Shown here one piece after another: positions 51,999-60,675 of a stretch of DNA of 64,000 bases. Every line of letters begins with the position of its first letter. The stretch's first letter is position 1. The stretch spans positions 62,001 through 126,000 of the forward strand of contig NZ_JAUSNR010000026.1 of NCBI RefSeq assembly GCF_030656345.1, read 5' to 3'. A program made the translations under genes and the position numbers. This DNA comes from Pseudotabrizicola sp. Lineage in GTDB: Bacteria > Pseudomonadota > Alphaproteobacteria > Rhodobacterales > Rhodobacteraceae. Under the pieces are notes generated by a model. It had not been told where the DNA came from. It did not search any database and saw only the letters and a list, made by a program, of their open reading frames with translations.

Positions 51999-53351
51999 TC
52001 AGCGCCTGCCGCTGAACACATGCGGTACAGGCGGCTCTGGCGCTACCGGGTCGGTGACCGCAGCCACCGGTACAGGCCGGTCGGTGGGGGGTCGGTCATC
52101 CGCCGGCTGCGCCACGGGTTGCGCCTGGGCCTGTGGCGCGGGCTGCTCCAGCGCCCGCAGCGCCGTCACGGCAGCGCGTATCTCCGACAGTGTCATCGTC
52201 TCTTCGGGCGCTGCAGTGCCCCGGTCTGACCGGATGGCACTTTGGGCCACCATCATGATCAGCACCAGCACGGCAGGCAGCAGGTCAATGGCAATTGCCC
52301 CCGCCCAGGAGGGGATGAAATCGCCCGCATAGCGCAGCACCGCATCGGCAGTGGAGATCGGGGCATAGGTGGTGTCATCCGGCGTTGGCATCGCCAGCAC
52401 CTCATCCGCCGCCGCCTTCAGCGTCGTCGCCCGCTGCGCCAGCAGGGTCAGCACAGCATCAATCGTGCTGCGCTGACCGCTGCGGATGCTGTCGGTCGAT
52501 CCGTCCAATTCCGGCACCACCACTGACGCCGACAGATCCTGCGCCGCCCGCGCCACCAGCGGGGCCACCGACAACTGCCGCAACTGCGCGATCAGCCCGG
52601 CCAAACGCACGGATTCTTCCGCAAACTCCACCGACCGCTGTTCAACGTCCCCGGCCGATGCCGTCAGCGCCCGCATCCGGCTGAGGATCTGGTTGCCCTC
52701 AGAGAACGCAGCATCCACCAGCGGTGCCTGCGCTGCAATCTGGGCTTCCAGCCCGGCCAGCTCATCCGCTTTCTGGATCAGCACGCGGAACACCGCGCCG
52801 CGCCCCGCCGTGCCCGACAAGTTGCCCGTCGCCTCCTGTGCCGACAGATCCTGAAAGCTCTGCCGTGTGCGCGCAACATCCAGCCCCAGCCCCTGCGCCG
52901 CCACCGTCACCCGGTTGGCCTGCTCCAGCCCGACCTGATACTGCTGCACGGTTTTCGCCAGATGCTGTTCCACCGCCGCAGATCCCGCCAGCGCCGCCGC
53001 GTTCAGCCAACTGGACATGGCGATAATCGCCACAGACCCCAGCGCCATCGACAAAAACAGCCCCAGCCGGGACGATGCACTGCGCATCGCGGGCAGCAGG
53101 CGGATCAGATAGCTCCAGAACACGAAGATCGCGACCGAGACCGCCAGCGAATAGGCCACGGCGGCAAAAAAGCTCATAGCACCCGTGTCATTCAGCAAGG
53201 ACGACACACCAAGATAGGTGTAGATCCCCGATGCGACCGACAAGACGCCCAGCGCCATCGGGGTAAAGGTTTCCAGCGCCTTGAGGTGGCCTTCGATCTC
53301 GCGCGCCGATTGCAGGCCCCGTGCCTCGGCAGGGGTGGGTGTCTGGGTCAT
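51999..53351 (-). CDS. Membrane coiled-coil protein coupled to the ClpP-fold gene
   Basis: A 450-residue protein from ATG 53351 (AGGGAG upstream); the track start 53528 is rejected. Predicted layout: three N-terminal transmembrane helices (PMALGVLSVASGIYTYLGVS; MSFFAAVAYSLAVSVAIFVFWSYL; LGLFLSMALGSVAIIAMSSW), a roughly 230-residue helical, probably periplasmic, coiled-coil region (about 120-350), a fourth helix (IDLLPAVLVLIMMVAQSAI) and a Pro-rich cytoplasmic tail (QPAPQAQAQPVAQPADDRPP). This resembles a sensor or scaffold lacking a known output domain. I do not recognise the family. Confidence 0.72.
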   Translation of the reverse strand: MTQTPTPAEARGLQSAREIEGHLKALETFTPMALGVLSVASGIYTYLGVSSLLNDTGAMSFFAAVAYSLAVSVAIFVFWSYLIRLLPAMRSASSRLGLFLSMALGSVAIIAMSSWLNAAALAGSAAVEQHLAKTVQQYQVGLEQANRVTVAAQGLGLDVARTRQSFQDLSAQEATGNLSGTAGRGAVFRVLIQKADELAGLEAQIAAQAPLVDAAFSEGNQILSRMRALTASAGDVEQRSVEFAEESVRLAGLIAQLRQLSVAPLVARAAQDLSASVVVPELDGSTDSIRSGQRSTIDAVLTLLAQRATTLKAAADEVLAMPTPDDTTYAPISTADAVLRYAGDFIPSWAGAIAIDLLPAVLVLIMMVAQSAIRSDRGTAAPEETMTLSEIRAAVTALRALEQPAPQAQAQPVAQPADDRPPTDRPVPVAAVTDPVAPEPPVPHVFSGRR

Positions 53352-53566
53352 GCGGCTGCGGCTCCCTTGGATGCGGCCGGAACCCGGCAAACGGCTGTGT
53401 GAAAGATAGGCGCGGCAGGCCCGCGCACCAAATGCCAACAGCGTGAACGCTGTTCCGGGCAATCCAGCCCCGCAAAGGAACCGCCACCATGCGCCCCGCG
53501 TTGATGCGCGAAGGGGCACGTCTGGCACAACAGCCCGGGCCCCGATGCACGTAAATGAGGTGATCC

Positions 53567-54025
53567 ATGTCGACTGAGAAATTCTGGAAAGAACTGGAAG
53601 ACGTCAATTCCGCCATGCTGGGCATCGGCTCGGCGCGGCACGTGCCGATGTCGCCCTATGCCCGCAAGGAAGACGGGGCCATCTGGTTCATCACGGCACA
53701 AGGCACAGCGCTGGTCGATGCGGTCACCCAAGGGGAGACCGACGCCTCGCTGATCGTCACCGGGGAAAGCAACATCCACGCCCGGATCGAAGGCAATGCC
53801 GCACTGGTGCAGGACCGCGCCAAGCTGGAAGAATTGTGGAACCCGGTCGCCAGCAGCTGGTTTGACGGGATCGACGATCCGGACATCCGGCTGATCAAGC
53901 TGACACCTGCCATGGCCGAGGTCTGGCTGACCGTTGGCGGGCTTGGCTTTGCGTTTGAGCTGGCAAAGTCCAAGGTCACCGGCAAAGAACCCGATATGGG
54001 CGAGCATTTCAGCCTGAAATTCTGA
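53567..54025 (+). CDS. Pyridoxamine 5-phosphate oxidase-like protein (general stress protein 26 type)
   Basis: A 152-residue split-barrel flavin-binding protein. ATG 53567 is preceded by GAGGTGATCC, a strong ribosome site. Family landmarks: MLGIGSARHVPMSPYARKEDGAIWFITAQGTALVDAV, ASLIVTGESNIHARIEGNAALVQDRAKLEELWNPVASSWFDG and DPDIRLIKLTPAMAEVW, matching the COG3871 group. These bind FMN or related cofactors; physiological substrate unknown. Single gene ending at a strong terminator. Confidence 0.87.
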   Translation: MSTEKFWKELEDVNSAMLGIGSARHVPMSPYARKEDGAIWFITAQGTALVDAVTQGETDASLIVTGESNIHARIEGNAALVQDRAKLEELWNPVASSWFDGIDDPDIRLIKLTPAMAEVWLTVGGLGFAFELAKSKVTGKEPDMGEHFSLKF

Positions 54026-54056
54026 CAGGCGGCGCTGCGGTCCGTCGCAAAACCCG

Positions 54057-54088
54057 AAGCCCCCCGGTCTGCATTGACCGGGGGGCTT
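54057..54088. terminator. Bidirectional intrinsic terminator between PNPOx-like gene and treY
   Basis: A 13-bp perfect stem, AAGCCCCCCGGTC / GACCGGGGGGCTT, with a 6-nt loop (TGCATT). T-rich sequence follows on the plus side (TACTTTAT), and the A-flank supports termination on the minus strand, so it can serve both convergent genes. Confidence 0.88.
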
Positions 54089-54092
54089 TACT

Positions 54093-56348
54093 TTATCGCG
54101 CGGCAAATGTGCGCAAGCGTTGCAGGGCCAGGGGTTTCACAAGGACGGTCGGTTCCTGATCGACGTCGATATCAACCCAGATTTCCCCCGATGCGGTTTC
54201 GCGCCGCACACTGTAACAGCGGTTTGCCTGCACCACCCGGGTCGCACCCGGCCCACGCAGGTCGGCAATACGCTCCTCACGCAGTTGCAGCAGACAGCGC
54301 GTCAGCCGGTATTTCCGCCCTGCAAAGCCGTCGACATGCTGCAAGGCTGAAAGTTGCACCGGATCAACCGGGATGCGATTGTCAGGGTCAGTCAGCCAGA
54401 ACGACGGCCCCTCGCAGCCACGGTAAATGTCCGGCACTCCGCGCGACAGGCATTTGAACGCCAGCTGCACCAGCGACAGCACTTCGCCGCGATCAATCAG
54501 CGCCGCCGCAGCCTCTGGCAGCGTCGTCTGCCATTCCCTGGCAAGGTCACGCGCCAGTGCAAGGGCCGGAGTCTCGGCCTGCGCATCGGGGAACGAGGGC
54601 GATGTGATGTCCTTGGCCTCGCGCATTGCCTTTTCCAGATAGGCGACGACCCTTTCGGCCAGATCGGGGACATCCTCTGCCGGTTGCCACGCGGATAGCA
54701 ACGCGTGCATCAGCACCCACAACTCATCCTTGCGCAGCCCGTCGCGCTCGGCCTCTGTCACGCGGGGCACTGCGCACAGGTCACGCCACAGCACCTGAAC
54801 CGCATCAGGCAACTGCGCGCAGGCCACCAGCCGCATCCGGGCATCCTCGCTGCGCTTGGTGTCATGCGTCGAGGTCAGAACCATCGCTCCCGGCGCAACC
54901 CCGGCGGTGAGTCTGGCAAATTCATCCGTGTTCAACGACACATCATCCGGCGACGCCCCGACCTCACAGGCTGCCGGATAGGGGACAAAGCGGTAAAAGG
55001 TCGTATCCTCGGCCGATTTGGCCATGACCGCCCCGCTGGTCTGCTGAAACAGATCCCGGAACGCAATTTCCGCCGGGGTCTGCGCCTGCACCACACAGTC
55101 AATCAGACGCAGCGCCGTGGTGGGCGGGCGGACATGCAGCCGCACAAACTCGCGCATCGTCTCGGCGGTCCGATCGGCGAAGTCTGCGGCCATGCCGCTT
55201 TCCCCGAAATAGCTGCGATAGACCGGCATCGACTCCAGCATGCCCATCACCGACTGGCGCAGGGTTTCCGGTCCGGGGTCATGGTGGATGTCGTCGGCAA
55301 GGGCGGCGCTGGCCGCTTCAACCAGCCGCAGCACCTCGGCCGCCAGGTCATGCCGCAGAATGTCACGCTTTGCCGCCTTCAGGGTCGCAGCATAGTCGGG
55401 ACTGCACCCGGTGGCATCAGCCCACAGCTTGGTCAGCGCCTGCGCCCCCCTTTCCGGCGTCAGCACCTGTGCGAAGCTGCGGGCGTGTTCATAGCCGGTT
55501 GTGCCTTCGACCGGCCAGTCCGGCAGCGGCTCATCACCGACAAGGATCTTCTCGACCCAGACCGGCACATCCGGCCCCACACGCTTGCGCAACCGCGCCA
55601 GATAGGCCCCCGGCACGCGCAGCCCGTCAACATGGTCCACGCGCAGCCCCTGCACGTGCCCGCTGTCTACCAGATCAAGGACAAGGCGGTGCATGTCGTC
55701 AAACACGTCGTCGCGGTCCACCCGCATGCAGATCAGGTCGGTGATGTTGAAAAAGCGTCGGTGCGTGATCCGGTCACTTTCGGCCTCCCAATGGATCAGC
55801 TGCCAGGGCTGACGGTCCAGCACCGCATCCAGCGTGCCTTCACCGCCGCCATGCAGCGGCACCCGCAGATCCGCCACCGCCAGCACGGGCCCAAGCTGCG
55901 CGTCTTCCTGCACAGACACAGCCCCCTCGGCACGCAGCGCCTCCAGCGTGCGCGGCAGCCATGGCAGAGCAAGACGGCCCGCAGACCAGTCAATGTCAAA
56001 GTGCCGGGCGTAGCGGCTGGCTGCCCCATACCGCAGCACATCACACAGCCACGGGTTTTCCAGCGAAAAGGCGGTGTGGTTCGGCACGATATCCAGAATA
56101 AGGCCCAAACCCCTGCCCCGCGCTTCATCAGCCAAGCGGCAGAATCCCTCCAGCCCACCCAAGGCCGGGTCCACCGCATCGGGCCGGGTCACATCATATC
56201 CGTGGGTCGATCCGGTGGTCGCGGTGAAGACCGGCGACAGGTACAGATGGCTGATCCCCAGCCGCGCAATCGCATCAAGGTCGTGGATCACGCGGTCAAA
56301 GGTCACGCCGTTGCGCAGTTGCAGGCGATAGGTGGCAACAGGCAGCAT
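54093..56348 (-). CDS. treY: Maltooligosyltrehalose synthase TreY
   Basis: A 751-residue GH13 enzyme that isomerises the reducing-end linkage of maltodextrins to alpha,alpha-1,1, giving maltooligosyltrehalose. N-terminal barrel start MLPVATYRLQLRNGVTFDRV, then GISHLYLSPVFTATTGSTHGYDVTRPDAVDPALGG, LGLILDIVPNHTA, the nucleophile region GLRVDHVDGLRVPGAY, VWVEKIL (acid/base Glu) and TSTHDTKRSEDAR. AAGGG lies upstream of ATG 56348. TreZ, which would release trehalose, and glgX are not visible here, so the pathway must be completed elsewhere. Confidence 0.94.
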   Translation of the reverse strand: MLPVATYRLQLRNGVTFDRVIHDLDAIARLGISHLYLSPVFTATTGSTHGYDVTRPDAVDPALGGLEGFCRLADEARGRGLGLILDIVPNHTAFSLENPWLCDVLRYGAASRYARHFDIDWSAGRLALPWLPRTLEALRAEGAVSVQEDAQLGPVLAVADLRVPLHGGGEGTLDAVLDRQPWQLIHWEAESDRITHRRFFNITDLICMRVDRDDVFDDMHRLVLDLVDSGHVQGLRVDHVDGLRVPGAYLARLRKRVGPDVPVWVEKILVGDEPLPDWPVEGTTGYEHARSFAQVLTPERGAQALTKLWADATGCSPDYAATLKAAKRDILRHDLAAEVLRLVEAASAALADDIHHDPGPETLRQSVMGMLESMPVYRSYFGESGMAADFADRTAETMREFVRLHVRPPTTALRLIDCVVQAQTPAEIAFRDLFQQTSGAVMAKSAEDTTFYRFVPYPAACEVGASPDDVSLNTDEFARLTAGVAPGAMVLTSTHDTKRSEDARMRLVACAQLPDAVQVLWRDLCAVPRVTEAERDGLRKDELWVLMHALLSAWQPAEDVPDLAERVVAYLEKAMREAKDITSPSFPDAQAETPALALARDLAREWQTTLPEAAAALIDRGEVLSLVQLAFKCLSRGVPDIYRGCEGPSFWLTDPDNRIPVDPVQLSALQHVDGFAGRKYRLTRCLLQLREERIADLRGPGATRVVQANRCYSVRRETASGEIWVDIDVDQEPTVLVKPLALQRLRTFAAR

Positions 56349-56498
56349 CAGCAGGGTGTCCCTTCAGCAGGCATATTAACGATTGGTCACAGGCCCAACC
56401 CGCTTGCCGCCGTTCGGTTCCCGCCAACCGTCGCAAAGCTGTGTTTCATCCGCCCATCTGCCCTTTGCCCGGCTCCGTTCCGGCGCTAGACTGTTCAG

Positions 56499-56717
56499 AT
56501 GACCACACGCCCCGTGAAACATTCGCTGACCCTGCACGGCCACCGCACCAGCGTGTCGCTGGAGGTCAGTTTCTGGGAGGCGTTCCGCGCCATCGCGGCC
56601 GATCAGGGCGAAACGGTCAACGCCCTTGCCGCCCGCATCGACGCGGGCCGTCAGGGCGATGAAGGGCTGGCCTCGGCCATCCGGGTGTTTGTGCTGCAGC
56701 ATTATCAGCGCAAATAG
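56499..56717 (+). CDS. Ribbon-helix-helix domain protein
   Basis: A 72-residue protein: KHSLTLHGHRTSVSLEVSFWEAFRAIAADQGETVNALAARIDAGR matches the RHH_4-type ribbon-helix-helix family (beta strand SVSLE, then two helices). Likely a small DNA-binding regulator, dimeric by family rule. Its target is unknown. No good Shine-Dalgarno is seen before ATG 56499. purQ follows 71 bp later on the same strand. Confidence 0.8.
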   Translation: MTTRPVKHSLTLHGHRTSVSLEVSFWEAFRAIAADQGETVNALAARIDAGRQGDEGLASAIRVFVLQHYQRK

Positions 56718-56788
56718 CCCAATCGCGGACTGGAAGCGGACCGCGGCTTGCGCTATGGCCACTGCATCGCATCCTCAGGGAGAGTCCC

Positions 56789-57457
56789 ATGAAAGCCGCT
56801 GTCATCACCTTCCCCGGTTCGAACTGCGACCGGGATCTGGCACTTGCCTTTGAACAGGCCGGTTTTCAGGTGACGCGGGTCTGGCACAAGGATACCGACC
56901 TGCCGCATGGCACCGATGTTGTGGGCGTGCCGGGCGGATTTTCCTTTGGCGACTATCTGCGCTGCGGGGCCATTGCGGCGCAGTCGCCGATAGCCCCGGC
57001 AATCAAGGCGCATGGGGCAAAGGGCGGCTATGTTCTGGGCATCTGCAACGGGTTTCAGGTGCTGACAGAAATGGGCCTGCTGCCCGGGGTTCTGATGCGC
57101 AACGCAGGTCTGAAATTCGCCTGCAAACGCGTGGCCCTGCGCGTGGCCACGACTGACAGCCCCTACACCAACACCTATGGCCGCGGGCAAGAGATTGAAA
57201 TTCCCATCGCCCACCATGATGGCAACTACACCATCGACGCCGAAGGTCTGGCAAAACTGCAGGGCGAAGACCGCATCGCCTTTACCTATGCGGCCAACCC
57301 CAATGGCTCGATGGCCGACATCGCCGGTGTGCTGTCCGAAAACCGCCGGGTGCTGGGCATGATGCCCCACCCCGAGCGTGCGTGTGAGCCGGTTCACGGC
57401 GGCACCGATGGTGCCGGAATGTTCCGGTCATTGATGGGCGGGATGGCGCTTGCCTGA
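56789..57457 (+). CDS. purQ: Phosphoribosylformylglycinamidine synthase subunit PurQ
   Basis: A 222-residue class I glutamine amidotransferase that feeds ammonia to PurL in purine synthesis. ATG 56789 follows GGGAGAG. Motifs: AVITFPGSNCDRDLALAFEQAGF, GVPGGFSFGDYLRCGAIAAQSP, the nucleophile elbow GICNGFQVLTEMGLLPG (Cys) and the His/Glu pair in MMPHPERACEP. PurS and PurL are not adjacent on the right; a two-component-system gene follows instead. Confidence 0.95.
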   Translation: MKAAVITFPGSNCDRDLALAFEQAGFQVTRVWHKDTDLPHGTDVVGVPGGFSFGDYLRCGAIAAQSPIAPAIKAHGAKGGYVLGICNGFQVLTEMGLLPGVLMRNAGLKFACKRVALRVATTDSPYTNTYGRGQEIEIPIAHHDGNYTIDAEGLAKLQGEDRIAFTYAANPNGSMADIAGVLSENRRVLGMMPHPERACEPVHGGTDGAGMFRSLMGGMALA

Positions 57458-57504
57458 CCGGCCAGCGCTTGAGGCGGTCGTGACCTGGGCCTAGAGTCCG
57501 GCGC

Positions 57505-59274
57505 ATGGCGGACAGAACCTATCCAGCAGACCAGAGCGAAGACGCGCAGGGGATTTCCTGGCGCGTGAAACTGGTGATTGCGCTGATGGTTGTTCTCGCC
57601 ATCGGCGTGGTTCTGGTGACAAACCGCTGGCTGACCGAACGGTTTTCCGAAACCACGCGCAACCGGGCCGATCTGCGGCTGGCGCTGTACTCCGGCAACA
57701 TGATTTCCGAACTGCAGCGCACCTCGGTCGTGCCCTTGCTGCTGTCCACCGACCCCGCCTTTGGTGAGGCGTTGCGCAACGGCAATTTTTCCCAGACCTC
57801 GCAACGGCTGATCAAGGTGCAATCCGAAATCGGCGTGGCCTCGATCATGCTGATGGACCGCGATGGCAGGGTGGTCGGCGCGACCAACCGCAATCTGCTG
57901 GGCACCCCCTACCGCAACGAAAGCTTCTACGTTGATGCGTTGCGGGCCAAGGACACGATCTTCACCGTGGCGCGGCGCGGCACGGCGGGGTTCGATTTCA
58001 CCTATTCCCGGTCGATCATCGTGGATGGCCGTTCCGTCGGTGTGATCGCGGTGGCGGTCGACCTGCAGAAATACGAACGCGCCTGGACCGGATTTCAGGA
58101 TGCCGTGCTGGTGACCGACAGCGAAGGCACGGTCATACTGGCCACCGAACCCCGCTGGCGCGGTCTGCCCCTGACCGAGGCGATGGCGGCGCGCGAACCC
58201 CCCACCGCCATCGGCCGCGCGTTGCAGGCCACGGCCGACTGGGCCCAGAACCCGCCCGACGCCTATCTGTCCGGACAGGCCGTGATGAAAACCGAGGCCC
58301 GCGTGCCGTTCCGGGGCTGGCGGATGGTGACCTTCACCGCCTACGATTCGGTGCGCGAACGGGTCAATGGCGTGCTGGCGCTGGAGATCATGGGCTTTGC
58401 TATTCTGCTGGCGCTGACCTTCTATGGCCTGTCGCGCAAGGCCTGGTCGCAAAGCATGAGCTTTCAGCGCGAATCGGCAGAGCTGCGGCTGCTCAATGCC
58501 CGGCTGCAACGCGAGATTGCCGAACGCGAGAAGGTCCAGAAAGATCTGGCCGTGGCCGAACTGACGCTGGCCCAATCGTCCAAACTGGCGGCGCTGGGGG
58601 AAATGTCGGCAGCCGTCAGCCACGAGCTGAACCAGCCTCTGGCTGCGATGAAAACCTATCTGGCCGGGGCCCGCCTGCTGTTGCAGCGCCGCCGCCCGGA
58701 AGAAGCCTTGTCGTCATTCCAGCGCATCGACGATCTGATCGAACGGATGGGCGCGATCACCCGCCAGCTGAAATCCTACGCCCGCAAGGGCGGTGAGGCG
58801 TTCGAGCCGGTCGATCTGCGCCAGGCCCTCAGCTCGGCCCTGTCGATGATGGAACCCCAGCTGAAAGCGCGGGTGGTCAAGATCACCCGCACCCTGCCGC
58901 GCCAGCCGGTGATGGTGATGGCAGACCGGATCCGGCTGGAGCAGGTGATCATCAACCTGCTGCGCAATGCGCTGGACGCGACCAAGGACCGGCAGGGCCC
59001 GCAGATCGATCTGATCCTGTCGCAGGGCGACACCGCCATGCTGATGGTCCGCGACAACGGGCACGGGATTGCCGAACTGGATAACCTTTTCGAGCCCTTC
59101 TACACCACCAAGAAACCCGGCGAAGGCGTTGGCCTTGGTCTTGCGATCTCCAGCGGTATCGTTGGCGATCTGGGCGGCCGGTTGACCGCGCGCAATGCCG
59201 AAGGTGGCGGCGCGGTTTTTGAAATGCAATTGCCTCTGATGAGGCCTATAAACGAGCAGGAAGCTGCGGAATGA
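57505..59274 (+). CDS. dctB: DctB-like sensor histidine kinase
   Basis: A 589-residue membrane kinase. It has an N-terminal helix (LVIALMVVLAIGVVLVTN), a periplasmic double-PAS/Cache sensor (about residues 40-285; ASIMLMDRDGRVVGATNRNLLGTPY and GFDFTYSRSIIVDGRSVGVIAVAVDL, the C4-dicarboxylate sensor type), and a second helix (GFAILLALTFYGLS). A coiled linker, phospho-acceptor AAVSHELNQPLAAMKTY (His373) and ATPase boxes follow: NLLRNALDA, DNGHGIAELDNLFEPFYTTK, GLGLAISSGI. It probably phosphorylates the DctD-like regulator 8 bp downstream. No Dct transporter genes lie in the window, so the sensed ligand is uncertain. Confidence 0.88.
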   Translation: MADRTYPADQSEDAQGISWRVKLVIALMVVLAIGVVLVTNRWLTERFSETTRNRADLRLALYSGNMISELQRTSVVPLLLSTDPAFGEALRNGNFSQTSQRLIKVQSEIGVASIMLMDRDGRVVGATNRNLLGTPYRNESFYVDALRAKDTIFTVARRGTAGFDFTYSRSIIVDGRSVGVIAVAVDLQKYERAWTGFQDAVLVTDSEGTVILATEPRWRGLPLTEAMAAREPPTAIGRALQATADWAQNPPDAYLSGQAVMKTEARVPFRGWRMVTFTAYDSVRERVNGVLALEIMGFAILLALTFYGLSRKAWSQSMSFQRESAELRLLNARLQREIAEREKVQKDLAVAELTLAQSSKLAALGEMSAAVSHELNQPLAAMKTYLAGARLLLQRRRPEEALSSFQRIDDLIERMGAITRQLKSYARKGGEAFEPVDLRQALSSALSMMEPQLKARVVKITRTLPRQPVMVMADRIRLEQVIINLLRNALDATKDRQGPQIDLILSQGDTAMLMVRDNGHGIAELDNLFEPFYTTKKPGEGVGLGLAISSGIVGDLGGRLTARNAEGGGAVFEMQLPLMRPINEQEAAE

Positions 59275-59281
59275 GGTTTTC

Positions 59282-60610
59282 ATGTCGCGCGCAATGAAAG
59301 TGGCCATCGTCGATGACGAAGCCGATATGCGTCAATCCATCAGTCAGTGGCTGGCCCTTTCGGGCTTTGACACCGAAACCTATGCGAGTGCCGAAGATGC
59401 GCTCAAAGGTATCAGCGCCGATTTTGCCGGCGTGGTCGTCAGCGATATCAAGATGCCCGGAATGGATGGCATGGCCTTCCTGAAACGGCTGATGAGCATG
59501 GATTCGGGGCTGCCCGTCATCATGATCACCGGCCACGGCGATGTGCCGATGGCGGTCGAGGCGATGCGGGTCGGGGCCTATGACTTTCTGGAAAAGCCGT
59601 TCAACCCCGACCGGATGACGGAACTGGCGAAAAAGGCCACGCAGGCCCGCCGCCTGACGCTGGACAACCGCGCTCTGCGCCGCGAATTGTCTGACGGCTC
59701 GGTGCTGATGAAAAAGCTGATCGGCGGCAGCCCGGTGATGGAGCGGTTGCGCGAGGATATCCTCGATCTGGGTCAGGCGGATTCTCACGTGCTGATCGAC
59801 GGCGAAACCGGCACCGGCAAAACCTTGGTCGCCCATGCGCTGCATGCCGTCGGCCCGCGCGCGTCGAAAAAGTTCGTCACCATCTCTTGTGCTGCATGGT
59901 CGGAAGATCAGCTGTCGTCGAAACTGTTCGGCCCGGCGGAAGATGGCACCATCCCGCTGGTCGAAGAGGCGCGTGGCGGCACGCTGTGTCTGGAAGATGT
60001 GGAGGCGCTGAGCCATTCGCTGCAGGCCCGCCTGCTGACCCTGATCAACGAGTCCGGCACTCCGCCTGAAACCCGGATCATCGCGATCTGCAATGAACAT
60101 GCGGCGGACAAGACGCTGGAAGACATCCTGCGCGCCGATCTGTTCTACCGGCTTGGCGCGATGACCATCCTGTGCCCGCCGCTGCGCGCGCGCGGCGAGG
60201 ATATTCTGACGCTGTTCACCCGCATGTCCGAACAATTTGCCGAAGAATACGGCTGCGAGGCACCGCAGGTCACCGCGCAAGAGGCGGCACAACTGTTGCA
60301 GGCGCCATGGCCCGGCAATGTGCGCCAGCTGGTCAACATCGCCGAACGCGCCGTGTTGCAGAACCGGCGCGGGTCAGGCTCCATCGCCAGCCTGCTGATG
60401 GCGGATAACGAGGCGTCGGGTCCGGCGATGACCACCGAAGGCAAACCGCTGAAGGAATATGTCGAAAGCTTCGAGAAAATGCTGATCGACAACACCATGC
60501 GCCGCCACAAGGGCAGCATCGTCGCGGTGATGGACGAATTGTGCCTGCCGCGCCGGACGCTGAACGAAAAGATGGCGAAATACGGCTTGCAGCGGCAGGA
60601 TTACACCTGA
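59282..60610 (+). CDS. dctD: DctD-like response regulator lacking the sigma-54 contact loop
   Basis: A 442-residue NtrC-class protein. Receiver: AIVDDEADMRQSI and phosphorylation site Asp55 in VVVSDIKMPGMDG. AAA+ core: Walker A DGETGTGKTLVA. The L1 loop GAFTGA, which contacts sigma-54, is absent: the segment reads SSKLFGPAEDGTIPLVEEARGGTLCLEDVE, shortened compared with the canonical ELFGHEAGAFTGA pattern. Walker B is LCLEDV instead of LFLDE. The arginine-finger region RADLFYRLGAMTI and a Fis-type C-terminal helix-turn-helix (SIVAVMDELCLPRRTLNEKMAKYGL) are kept. It therefore probably cannot activate sigma-54 promoters in the usual way. Cotranscribed with dctB. Confidence 0.9.
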   Translation: MSRAMKVAIVDDEADMRQSISQWLALSGFDTETYASAEDALKGISADFAGVVVSDIKMPGMDGMAFLKRLMSMDSGLPVIMITGHGDVPMAVEAMRVGAYDFLEKPFNPDRMTELAKKATQARRLTLDNRALRRELSDGSVLMKKLIGGSPVMERLREDILDLGQADSHVLIDGETGTGKTLVAHALHAVGPRASKKFVTISCAAWSEDQLSSKLFGPAEDGTIPLVEEARGGTLCLEDVEALSHSLQARLLTLINESGTPPETRIIAICNEHAADKTLEDILRADLFYRLGAMTILCPPLRARGEDILTLFTRMSEQFAEEYGCEAPQVTAQEAAQLLQAPWPGNVRQLVNIAERAVLQNRRGSGSIASLLMADNEASGPAMTTEGKPLKEYVESFEKMLIDNTMRRHKGSIVAVMDELCLPRRTLNEKMAKYGLQRQDYT

Positions 60611-60675
60611 TCCCGTCGCACTGCTGTTACACAGCGAAAGGTATTCACGGCGGGAAAACCTGAAAGGTGCCCGCC

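Noticed and set aside
54705-56489. 594-residue plus-strand ORF
   Set aside because: Antisense to treY, whose catalytic motifs on the minus strand are clear.
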